DNA of 64,000 nt from JAANXG01 sp963731035 (GTDB taxonomy: Bacteria; Pseudomonadota; Gammaproteobacteria; Arenicellales; JAANXG01), in contig CAVSUY010000013.1 of assembly GCA_963731035.1 (NCBI GenBank), positions 124,001-188,000 on the forward strand, given 5' to 3'. Numbering within the stretch: the first letter of the stretch is position 1; every line of letters begins with the position of its first letter. The notes beneath the pieces are model-generated. The model searched no databases, was not told the DNA's origin, and saw only the letters and a list, made by a program, of their open reading frames with translations. Below, one piece after another: positions 33,661 through 40,884 of the stretch. The position numbers and the translations under genes are program-made.

Positions 33661-33986
33661 CTGTCGCACCCGCTCAATCGCCGCCCCCGAGCTTGCATCG
33701 CTGGTTTTCAACCCGATATTAGCTAGAATAGAACATTTTAGAGGCCATATTCAGTCGCCGGCCCGGCCAGTATCGTGGGCCGTAGCCCCAGCGGGCTTTG
33801 ACGTTCCCCTCCGCGTCCTGCTATATGACGCAAACTTTCGAGATTATGTTACTGATTTGTCTAGCATAATACCCCCTTTTGGTCCACGGGCACAGGGCCG
33901 GATTCCGCCAAAGGCGCTGCCTGCCGCGGACCCGAGACCGATATAATGTCATGCAACGAGCAGATATCCGTCCGGACCGAGACCCG
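33661..33986. other. Divergent intergenic region between pilG and the gshA remnant
   Basis: No complete gene is seen. On the minus strand a possible promoter for the pil-chp operon is CTGAAT with TATTCT 18 bases downstream (around 33755-33725). On the plus strand CATAAT near 33866 could be a -10 box toward the glutathione genes. A short stem AGCCC/GGGCT near 33785-33800 is followed by only three T. All of these are weak. Confidence 0.35.
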
Positions 33987-34190
33987 ATGACCCAAGAAGC
34001 ACCTTCCGTCCCTCCCCGACTCACTGCCAAGCCGGCCGGTCCGCTGCTCGAGATCGAGCGCCAACTCCTGTCCCGTCAGGGCGATTTCGAGCGCTGCTTC
34101 AGGAACCAGTGGCTCTGCGCGCAGACACCGTTCCATATATCGGCGGATCTCAGGAACGCGCGGTTGGTGAAAGCGGCACAGCAGGTCTAG
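33987..34190 (+). pseudogene. gshA: Remnant of glutamate-cysteine ligase, N-terminal fragment
   Basis: A 67-residue frame whose middle, LTAKPAGPLLEIERQLL, then FRNQW and SADLRNA, matches from memory the N-terminus of the proteobacterial type of glutamate-cysteine ligase (LTxxLTGPLLELER..., FYGSVDLRNAGFKLAPVDTN), a protein of roughly 430 residues. After DLRNA the likeness ends and the frame stops at 34190, only 30 bases before gshB. About 85 percent of the enzyme, including the ATP-grasp core, is missing. The gshA-gshB order fits a former operon. Either a deletion or an assembly gap explains it. Confidence 0.6.
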
Positions 34191-34219
34191 CGACCGCCAA
34201 TGTGCAGCGCCTCCATCCG

Positions 34220-35185
34220 ATGACGCTCAAGGTGGGAGTTGTGATGGACCCGATCGGGTCTATCAAGGTTTACAAGGACAGCACCTACGCCATGTTGTTG
34301 GAGGCGCAGGCCCGCAACTGGCGGATCCACTACATGGAGATGAACGACCTGATGCTCAGGGACGGAGAGGCTCGCGCGCGCACCAAGCCCCTGACCCTGT
34401 ACAAGGACGAACATCACTGGTTCGAGTTCGGTCCCGAATCGTTTATTGCGCTTGCCGAGCTCGATGTGATCCTGATGCGCAAGGATCCCCCGTTCGACCA
34501 GGAGTACATCTACTGCACGTATATCCTCGAGCGGGCCGAAGCGCGCGGCGTTCTGGTGGTGAACCGGCCGCAGGCCCTGCGGGATGCCAATGAGAAGATA
34601 TATACGGCGTGGTTTCCACAATGCGCGCCGCCGACCCTGGTCGCGCGCGGCTTCTCAGACCTGCGCAACTTCCTGCACGAGCACCGGGACATCATCCTCA
34701 AGCCGTTGGAAGGAATGGGCGGGGCATCGGTATTCAGGGTGACGGAACACGACCCGAACACGAGCGTCATCATGGAGATCTTGACCCGGCACCAGTCCCG
34801 GTACGTGATGGCGCAGCGGTATATTCCGGAAATCAGCGAGGGTGACAAACGCATCCTCATGGTGGACGGGGAGCCGATACCCTACGCCCTGGCCAGGGTT
34901 CCCGCCCCCGGCGAACTGCGCGGTAACCTGGCGGCGGGGGCCACCGGCGAGGGTCGGCACCTCAGCGAGCGCGATCGCTGGATCGCCGCCCAGGTGGGAC
35001 CCGCCCTGCATGAGAAGGGCATACTGTTCGCCGGCCTCGACGTGATCGGCGACTACCTCACCGAGATCAATGTCACCAGTCCCACCTGCATCCGCGAGCT
35101 CGATGCGCATTTTTCCATCAACATCAGCGCCAGGATCATGGATGCCATAGAGATGCGACTCGCCGGCAGGCAAACGACGGACTAG
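34220..35185 (+). CDS. gshB: Glutathione synthetase
   Basis: ATP-grasp ligase of 321 residues joining gamma-glutamylcysteine and glycine. It starts MTLKVGVVMDPIGSIKVYKDS, the family N-terminus, and keeps LKPLEGMGGASVFRV, RYIPEISEGDKRILMVDGEP and INVTSPTCIRELD. The enzyme appears intact, but no Shine-Dalgarno sequence is seen before the ATG at 34220, so translation may depend on the short upstream gshA remnant ending 30 bases earlier. Its TAG stop codon (35183-35185) is the first three bases of the MITE-like element. Confidence 0.95.
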   Translation: MTLKVGVVMDPIGSIKVYKDSTYAMLLEAQARNWRIHYMEMNDLMLRDGEARARTKPLTLYKDEHHWFEFGPESFIALAELDVILMRKDPPFDQEYIYCTYILERAEARGVLVVNRPQALRDANEKIYTAWFPQCAPPTLVARGFSDLRNFLHEHRDIILKPLEGMGGASVFRVTEHDPNTSVIMEILTRHQSRYVMAQRYIPEISEGDKRILMVDGEPIPYALARVPAPGELRGNLAAGATGEGRHLSERDRWIAAQVGPALHEKGILFAGLDVIGDYLTEINVTSPTCIRELDAHFSINISARIMDAIEMRLAGRQTTD

Positions 35186-35341
35186 TGGCCTGCAACGGAG
35201 GTAGAGGTAAATGACTGAGCGGCGAATGGTGCGTCGATGCAAGGCACAAGGACGCGTCATAGCCGAGGCCACGGCGAGCAACATCGAAGCGGCGCGCCAG
35301 ACACGCGCGCGCCCTATCGATTCCTCCGTTACAGGCCACTA
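35183..35341. mobile_element. MITE-like element filling the gshB-tonB gap
   Basis: A 159-bp element bounded by 19-bp inverted repeats: TAGTGGCCTGCAACGGAGG at 35183-35201 and CCTCCGTTACAGGCCACTA at 35323-35341, matching at 18 of 19 positions. Both ends begin with TA, which would fit a TA target duplication as made by Tc1/mariner or IS630-type transposases. The inside has no credible gene and a second, imperfect inner pairing (GCGTCGATG with CATCGAAGC). The element supplies the gshB stop codon at one end and abuts the tonB ATG at the other. Confidence 0.65.
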
Positions 35342-36235
35342 ATGGATCTGGCGGAAAATATTCCCGGCTTCACCAAGACGGATCGCCTGGGACTTACCGC
35401 CTTCGTGTCCGTACTCATCCACATGACCATCATCCTGGGGATCAGCTTCACGGTACCCGACGTGCGTTCCAACGAACCGCTGCCGACCCTGGACATCACA
35501 CTCGTAAACACCAGGACGGACAAGGCACCGGAGGACGCGGACTTCCTGGCCCAGGCCAATCAGCAGGGAGGCGGCGATACCGACAAGGCGGTCATCGCCA
35601 GCAGCCCGGTCCCGTTCACTCCCGCGCGGGCGGCATCGAGGCAGGTACCGCGCTCCGAGTTGAAGACCACCAGCCGCGAGCCAAAGCGGGAAGTCGATAA
35701 ACTCCTTACCCAGAACCGGGAACGGACCAAGACCGTCGACGACCGCACGCCTCAGGAGCGGCAGGCCGCCAGCCAGCCCCATACCAGGCCGGGCCTCGCC
35801 TCGGCCGACAAGCTCGCCAGGGAGCGGGCGCGCCTCACCACTGAGATCTCGGCGTTCTGGCAGGAATACCAGAAGCGGCCCCGGCGCAAGTTCATCAGCG
35901 CCCGCACCAGGGAGTACAAGTACGCCGAGTATATGGAAGCCTGGCGCAACCGCGTGGAGCGCGTGGGCAACCTCAACTATCCCGAGAAGGCCCGGCAGGG
36001 GAACCTCACCGGCAACCTGGTGCTGGATGTGGCCATCAACCCGAACGGGTCGGTGCACAGCGTGAACCTGATCCGGTCGTCGGGGAGCAAGGTCCTGGAC
36101 GACGCCGCCAGGCGCATCGTTGAGCTTGCGGCGCCGTATCAGCCTTTTTCGCCCGAGATTCGGAAGGACGTCGACATTCTGCACATCACCCGCACCTGGC
36201 AGTTCATGCACGGTAATCGGCTTGTCAGCCGCTGA
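35342..36235 (+). CDS. tonB: TonB family energy transducer
   Basis: TonB-like protein of 297 residues. One N-terminal membrane anchor, TAFVSVLIHMTIILGISFTV, spans about residues 15-35. A long polar periplasmic spacer rich in Arg, Thr and Gln follows, and the TonB C-terminal domain occupies about 200-290, with NYPEKARQGNLTGNLVLDVAI and VHSVNLIRSSGSKVLDDAA. No exbB/exbD is nearby. In Pseudomonas the gene at this place is tonB3, needed for twitching; the neighbourhood (pilG, gshB, yqgE) is the same, so a pilus-related role is possible. The ATG abuts the MITE-like element, and no good ribosome site is visible apart from CCTCCG-type sequence on the wrong strand. Confidence 0.88.
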   Translation: MDLAENIPGFTKTDRLGLTAFVSVLIHMTIILGISFTVPDVRSNEPLPTLDITLVNTRTDKAPEDADFLAQANQQGGGDTDKAVIASSPVPFTPARAASRQVPRSELKTTSREPKREVDKLLTQNRERTKTVDDRTPQERQAASQPHTRPGLASADKLARERARLTTEISAFWQEYQKRPRRKFISARTREYKYAEYMEAWRNRVERVGNLNYPEKARQGNLTGNLVLDVAINPNGSVHSVNLIRSSGSKVLDDAARRIVELAAPYQPFSPEIRKDVDILHITRTWQFMHGNRLVSR

Positions 36236-36240
36236 GCGGA

Positions 36241-36266
36241 CCTTGAGACTTGGAAGCATCTCAAGG
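36241..36266 (+). promoter_or_regulatory. Hairpin covering a ribosome-site-like sequence before yqgE
   Basis: CCTTGAGA (36241-36248) pairs perfectly with TCTCAAGG (36259-36266) around a ten-base loop. The right arm includes the AAGGA at 36263-36267, while a second purine-rich site AAAGG at 36272-36276 stays free just before the yqgE ATG. It may modulate translation, or simply mark the end of tonB. Confidence 0.4.
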
Positions 36267-36277
36267 ATACTAAAGGT

Positions 36278-36841
36278 ATGAGCGAAACGGAGTCACTGAC
36301 CGGCCAGTTTCTCATCGCGATGCCCGCAATGACCGACCCGAATTTCGAGCAAACGGTCAGCTTCATCTGCCAACACAACGAAAACGGCGCCCTCGGTATC
36401 GTTATCAACCGCACCATGGACCTCACCATGGGCGATGTTCTCGGACAAATGGAAATCCAGTCAAAAGGCTGCAAGCGGGCGGAGCAATCCGTGCACTATG
36501 GCGGGCCGGTTCAGACCGAACGCGGCTTTATACTCCACAACCAGCCCGATGCCTGGCAATCGACGCTCAGGATCGACGGTAGCATCGGCCTGACTACTTC
36601 CCGTGACATCCTGGAAGCCATCGCCCGGAACGAAGGCCCCGAACACGCCCTGATCGCCCTCGGCTACGCCGGTTGGGGCAGCGGTCAGATCGAGCATGAG
36701 ATCACACAGAACGCCTGGCTCAGCGGTCCGGCGGACATCGACCTGATGTTCTCAACCCCCGTAGAGCAGCGCTGGAGTCGCGCCGCCGGCCTCCTGGGTG
36801 TCGACCTCACCCTCCTCTCCCGTGAAGCGGGGCACGCTTGA
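36278..36841 (+). CDS. yqgE: YqgE/AlgH family protein
   Basis: Conserved protein of 187 residues, UPF0301 family, beginning SLTGQFLIAMPAMTDPNFEQTV and containing HNENGALGIVINRTMD and HYGGPVQTERGFILH, the family signatures. In pseudomonads it is known as AlgH; its biochemical role is unsettled. The stop codon overlaps the TTG start of ruvX by four bases, starting a run of coupled genes yqgE-ruvX-pyrR-pyrB-pyrX. Confidence 0.93.
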   Translation: MSETESLTGQFLIAMPAMTDPNFEQTVSFICQHNENGALGIVINRTMDLTMGDVLGQMEIQSKGCKRAEQSVHYGGPVQTERGFILHNQPDAWQSTLRIDGSIGLTTSRDILEAIARNEGPEHALIALGYAGWGSGQIEHEITQNAWLSGPADIDLMFSTPVEQRWSRAAGLLGVDLTLLSREAGHA

Positions 36842-37266
36842 CCGGGGCGGACCGCAGAGTCTTCCTCGCCTTCGATTTCGGCTCTCATTCCATCGGCGTT
36901 GCCGCCGGCACCGCGCTCAACAATATCCCCATGCCTCTGACCGCGGTCCGGGTCCTCCGCTCCGGACCGGATTGGGAGGGTTTAGAGGACCTGGTCCGGG
37001 AGTGGGACCCGGCGGGGTTCGTGGTGGGACTGGCCCTGAACTCCAAGGGTGAGGATACCGTCTCGAGCCGCAGGGCCCGCAAGTTTGGGGCCCGGCTCCG
37101 CGAACGCTACAATCGCCCGGTTCACTGGATCGACGAAACGCTCTCCACGGAGGCGGCGCGCCGGGTCCTGCGCGAGGCTCGACCGGATCGCGCGGCCCGC
37201 AAATCGGACATAGACAACACCGCCGCCGCCCTGATACTGGAAACTTTTCTCAACACACAGCGATGA
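36838..37266 (+). CDS. ruvX: Holliday junction resolvase-like nuclease YqgF
   Basis: RNase H-fold protein of 142 residues. The first catalytic acidic residue lies in FLAFDFGSHSIGVAAG, followed by GFVVGLALNSKGEDT, the glutamate in HWIDETLSTEAA, and the final Asp in SDIDNTAAALILETFL. RuvX/YqgF is implicated in pre-16S rRNA 5' end maturation. The start is TTG at 36838 inside TTGA, overlapping the yqgE stop; it overlaps pyrR by ATGA at its own end. Confidence 0.95.
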   Translation: MTGADRRVFLAFDFGSHSIGVAAGTALNNIPMPLTAVRVLRSGPDWEGLEDLVREWDPAGFVVGLALNSKGEDTVSSRRARKFGARLRERYNRPVHWIDETLSTEAARRVLREARPDRAARKSDIDNTAAALILETFLNTQR

Positions 37267-37763
37267 ACGACGCGAAACCGGATATCGACGAAATCCTGGG
37301 CACCCTGGAAGCGGGCCTGCGAAAGGTATTGGAGCGGCGCCCGTTGCTGGTGGGCATCCACACCGGCGGCGCGTGGCTGGCCGAGCGGCTGCACAGCAGC
37401 ATGGGCTTCGCCGAAGAGATGGGAACCCTGGACATCAGCTTCTACCGGGACGACTTCACCCGCATCGGCATCAACCCCCAGGTCAAGACGTCGCACCTGC
37501 CGGTGGACATCGACAATCGGCACATCGTGCTGGTGGACGACGTGCTCCACACCGGGCGCACCACCCGCGCCGCCATGAACGTGTTGTTCGACTACGGCCG
37601 GCCGCGTTCCATCATCCTCGCCGCCGGGATCGAGCGCAACGGACGCGAGCTGCCCATTCAACCCGACATCGTCGGCATGCATCTGCGATTGGCCCCCAGC
37701 CGGCATGTCAAGCTCAACGGCCCGGACGAGCTCGCCTTCACTATCAGCGAGAAAAAGCCGTGA
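37263..37763 (+). CDS. pyrR: PyrR bifunctional regulator / uracil phosphoribosyltransferase
   Basis: Type I phosphoribosyltransferase-fold protein of 166 residues with the PRPP loop IVLVDDVLHTGRTTRAAMN and the upstream LVGIHTGGAWLAERL. PyrR in gram-positives binds pyr mRNA; in gammaproteobacteria its gene often precedes pyrB and its regulatory role is less clear. No attenuator-like RNA hairpin was found ahead of pyrB, which starts inside the pyrR stop codon, so here mRNA-binding attenuation between these two genes is unlikely. Confidence 0.93.
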   Translation: MNDAKPDIDEILGTLEAGLRKVLERRPLLVGIHTGGAWLAERLHSSMGFAEEMGTLDISFYRDDFTRIGINPQVKTSHLPVDIDNRHIVLVDDVLHTGRTTRAAMNVLFDYGRPRSIILAAGIERNGRELPIQPDIVGMHLRLAPSRHVKLNGPDELAFTISEKKP

Positions 37764-38737
37764 CCGCCGCCGGTGCCGACCTCCAGTACACCAGCGACGG
37801 GCGGCTGCGCCACCTGCTCACCGTCGAGAACCTGTCCCTCGAAACTCTCACTCGCATTCTCGACACCGCGGAAGGATTCATCGACTTCGGGCACCGGGAA
37901 ATCAAGAAAGTGCCGCTGCTGCGCGGCAGGACGGTGGTGAACCTGTTCTTCGAGGACAGCACCCGCACCCGCACGACATTCGAGATCGCCGCCAAGCGCC
38001 TGTCCGCCGATGTGATCAACCTCAACGCCAAGCGCCTGTCCACCAGCAAGGGCGAAACCGTGCTCGACACGGTCAGGAACCTCGAGGCCATGCATACCGA
38101 CCTGTTCGTGGTGCGCGACAGCCAGAGCGGCTCGGCCTACCTGATCGCCCAGCACGTACCCGAGCACGTGAGCATCATCAATGCCGGCGACGGCCGCCAC
38201 GCTCACCCGACCCAGGCCATGCTGGACGTCTTCACCATCCGCCAGCACCGGCCGGACTTCCACAAGCTCAGCGTCGCCATCGTCGGCGACATTCTTCACT
38301 CGCGCGTCGCCCGCTCTCAGATCCACGCCCTCAATATCCTCGGTGTGCCGGACATCCGCGTGGTGGCGCCCCGCACGCTGCTGCCCACCGAGGTGGAACG
38401 ACTGGGGGTGCGCGCCTGCACCGACATGCGCGAGGGCCTGGACGACGTGGACGTGGTAATGATGCTGCGTCTGCAGCGCGAGCGCATGCAAGGAAGCCTG
38501 ATTGCCAGCGAGCAGGAATACTTCAACCTCTACGGCCTGACTCAGGACAAGCTGGCCTGCGCTAAACCCGACGCGCTGGTCATGCACCCCGGGCCCATCA
38601 ACCGCGGCCTGGAGATCGCCTCGGACGTCGCCGACGGCGAGCACTCGTTGATCCTGTCGCAGGTCACCAACGGCATCGCCGTGCGTATGTCGGTGATGGC
38701 GATCCTCATGGGTGGCAGACAGAGGCCGGAGCAGTGA
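37760..38737 (+). CDS. pyrB: Aspartate carbamoyltransferase catalytic subunit
   Basis: Catalytic ATCase of 325 residues joining carbamoyl phosphate and aspartate in pyrimidine synthesis. FFEDSTRTRTTFEIA is the carbamoyl phosphate site, and MHPGPINRGLEI lies near the C-terminus. The start is the GTG at 37760, overlapping the pyrR stop as GTGA; the longer open frame upstream is inside pyrR. The N-terminal extension LQYTSDGRLRHLLTVENLS is typical of the Pseudomonas-type ATCase that assembles with an inactive dihydroorotase, encoded next. Confidence 0.96.
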   Translation: MTAAGADLQYTSDGRLRHLLTVENLSLETLTRILDTAEGFIDFGHREIKKVPLLRGRTVVNLFFEDSTRTRTTFEIAAKRLSADVINLNAKRLSTSKGETVLDTVRNLEAMHTDLFVVRDSQSGSAYLIAQHVPEHVSIINAGDGRHAHPTQAMLDVFTIRQHRPDFHKLSVAIVGDILHSRVARSQIHALNILGVPDIRVVAPRTLLPTEVERLGVRACTDMREGLDDVDVVMMLRLQRERMQGSLIASEQEYFNLYGLTQDKLACAKPDALVMHPGPINRGLEIASDVADGEHSLILSQVTNGIAVRMSVMAILMGGRQRPEQ

Positions 38738-40029
38738 CGGGCATATCCATAGAGAACGGTCGTCTCATCGATCCCGCCAACGGCGTGGACCGCACCGCGA
38801 ACCTGTATGTCGAGGACGGTTTCGTGGTGGGCATCGACAAGGCGCCCGACGGCTTCAAGGCGACGAGCCGCATCGACGCTTCAGGCATGATCGTGTGTCC
38901 GGGACTCATCGATCTGCGGGCCCGGCTGCGCGAGCCCGGCCAGGAGCACAAGGCCACCATGGCCAGCGAGATCGACGCCGCAGTCGCCGGAGGCATCACC
39001 ACGCTGTCGGTGCCGCCGGACACCTTCCCGCCCATCGATACCCCCGCCATGGCCCAGATGATCCAGCAGAAGGCGTGGCAGATCGGCAAGACGTTCATCC
39101 ACCCGCTGGGCGCGCTGACCCAGGGCCTGGAGGGTGAATACCTCACGGACATGGCCGCCTTGGGCGAGGCGGGCTGCATCGGCGTCAGCAACGCCCTGCG
39201 GGCGGTCACGGACACCATCGTCATGCGCCGCGCCATGCAGTACGCTTCGACTTTCGACCTGACCGTCTTCCTGCACGCTCAGGACCCGTGGCTGCAGGGC
39301 AACGGCTGCGTCCACGAGGGCGAGGTCAGCACCCGGCTCGGGCTGCCGGCGATACCCGAAGCAGCCGAGACCGTCGGCGTCGGCCGCGAGCTGGCCCTGA
39401 TGGAAACCACCGGCGCCCGCTGCCACTTCAACGGCCTGTCCAGCGCCCGCTCGGTGGACATGATCGCCCGGGCACAGCAGGACGGGGTGCCGGTGAGCGC
39501 CGATGTCACCGCCCACCACCTGCACCTGACCGAGCACGACATCGGATTCTTCAACACCCAGTGCCACGTGATCCCGCCGCTGCGCAGCTCGCGCGACCGC
39601 GACCGCCTCCTGGAAGGCATCCGGGACGGCATCATCTCCGCCGTCTGCTCGGATCATCAGCCCCACGAGGCGGACGCCAAGCTGGCGCCCTTCGGCGAGT
39701 CGGCACCCGGCATCTCCGGCCTGGAGACCCTGCTGCCGCTGACCCTGCGGTTGGTGGCTGACAAGGTCGTCGACCTGCCTCGCGCCGTGGCCCTGCTGAC
39801 CATGGAGCCGGCGAAAATACTCGGCGTGGACGCGGGGCACCTGGGCGTCGGCGCCACCGCCGACGTGTGCATCTTCGACCCCGAAGAGGAATGGACCCTG
39901 GACAGGCGCGCCATGGTGAGCCTTGGCAAGAACTCCCCATTCCAGGGCTGGCCGCTGAAAGGGCGCGTGCGTTACACCCTGGTCGGCGGTGAAGTGGTGT
40001 TCGACGCGACGTCACGCGCCGAAGTCTGA
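38734..40029 (+). CDS. pyrX: Dihydroorotase-like subunit, probably non-catalytic (PyrX/PyrC')
   Basis: Dihydroorotase homologue of 431 residues. In active enzymes the first metal site is DxHxH followed by LREPG; here residues 60-69 read DLRARLREPG, so both histidines are arginine. The later histidines in TAHHLHLTEHD and the acidic SDHQPHE remain. This is the pattern of the pseudo-dihydroorotase of pseudomonads, which is needed to build the ATCase dodecamer but does not catalyse. The GTG start overlaps the pyrB stop by four bases, supporting a joint complex. A true pyrC must be elsewhere. Confidence 0.9.
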   Translation: MTGISIENGRLIDPANGVDRTANLYVEDGFVVGIDKAPDGFKATSRIDASGMIVCPGLIDLRARLREPGQEHKATMASEIDAAVAGGITTLSVPPDTFPPIDTPAMAQMIQQKAWQIGKTFIHPLGALTQGLEGEYLTDMAALGEAGCIGVSNALRAVTDTIVMRRAMQYASTFDLTVFLHAQDPWLQGNGCVHEGEVSTRLGLPAIPEAAETVGVGRELALMETTGARCHFNGLSSARSVDMIARAQQDGVPVSADVTAHHLHLTEHDIGFFNTQCHVIPPLRSSRDRDRLLEGIRDGIISAVCSDHQPHEADAKLAPFGESAPGISGLETLLPLTLRLVADKVVDLPRAVALLTMEPAKILGVDAGHLGVGATADVCIFDPEEEWTLDRRAMVSLGKNSPFQGWPLKGRVRYTLVGGEVVFDATSRAEV

Positions 40030-40198
40030 CCGAGAACGACACCAGCTTCCCCGCGGGCGGTGGTTCCAATCCCAAAGCTGAGATTCGATTTCTTGAGTCG
40101 AGAAAGGACAAACGCAAGGCGCATTGACGAGAATGGCGATACGGGTTGAGCTCATTATCTTGCCGTCCGAAGGGCGCGAACGTCGACCAGTGAACCAG

Positions 40199-40627
40199 CT
40201 ACCCGTCGTCGCTTGTATCTGCCTTGTCGGGAGGAGTTCTATCTTTTGGGGAATCCTTCGAAGAAAGCAGCCACCGCATCGCTGTTTCAAAGTCCGTAAA
40301 AGCATCAACCTGGAAACCACGATTGTGCGAACAAGTCTCGAGGAAACTGGCGGGGTCAAAATTGACCCCCGGTAAAACCAGAATTGCGACTCTCCTACGG
40401 AAAGTGTCTCCATGCCGGGTGAGCGCCGCAGCAAGTTGATATATATCCGTTGTCGACATATGCCACGTCGTGTCGCGAAAATCGATGAGCAGGTCGTAGT
40501 CCACCGGAGGGCGTTCGGCCTTGGCTATATCCACCAATAGCTGTTGGCTCGTTGTAATATCGATGGTGCCCTCAGGGGTTATCTCTACAAAATCTCTTGC
40601 GGTGACAACCTTTATCTTTGTGGCCAT
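40199..40627 (-). CDS. STAS/SpoIIAA-like protein of unknown function
   Basis: Protein of 142 residues with a pattern like SpoIIAA/STAS-type folds: a strand with TARDFVEITPEGTIDITTSQ, then VDYDLLIDFRDTTW, then RRRVAILVLPGVNFD, and a helix AFTDFETAMRWLLS near the end. The C-terminal tail is charged and probably disordered. It stands alone between the pyr operon and the efflux operon, and the anti-sigma partner such domains often have is not nearby. Function unknown. Confidence 0.6.
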   Translation of the reverse strand: MATKIKVVTARDFVEITPEGTIDITTSQQLLVDIAKAERPPVDYDLLIDFRDTTWHMSTTDIYQLAAALTRHGDTFRRRVAILVLPGVNFDPASFLETCSHNRGFQVDAFTDFETAMRWLLSSKDSPKDRTPPDKADTSDDG

Positions 40628-40884
40628 GGATGTCTCCTTCCATTACCGTTCCGGTCCGGGGGTTGGGAAAGGCACGAGCGGTCAAGCGCCGAATTGATAT
40701 TTCTTCCTCCGGGCAGTTTATCAGGATACTCCGTACCTTCACATCGTACCTGTCTCGATGCTCCGCGCGCCGCTCGATGGCATGAATGGAGAAAATTCCA
40801 AGAGCGAGCGTTGCAAGCCTGGCGGGATACCCGCTTTGCAAGTGTCCGGATCCGCGGTTGGGCAATAGCGGATCCACAGCTACG

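Noticed and set aside
33879..33986. Upstream extension of the gshA remnant frame
   Set aside because: The added residues are Arg/His rich and unlike the family; the ATG at 33987 fits better.
40572..40877. 101-codon minus-strand frame between the RND gene and the STAS-like gene
   Set aside because: It overlaps the start of the STAS-like gene, has no motif, and looks like chance; the 257-base gap holds nothing I can name.
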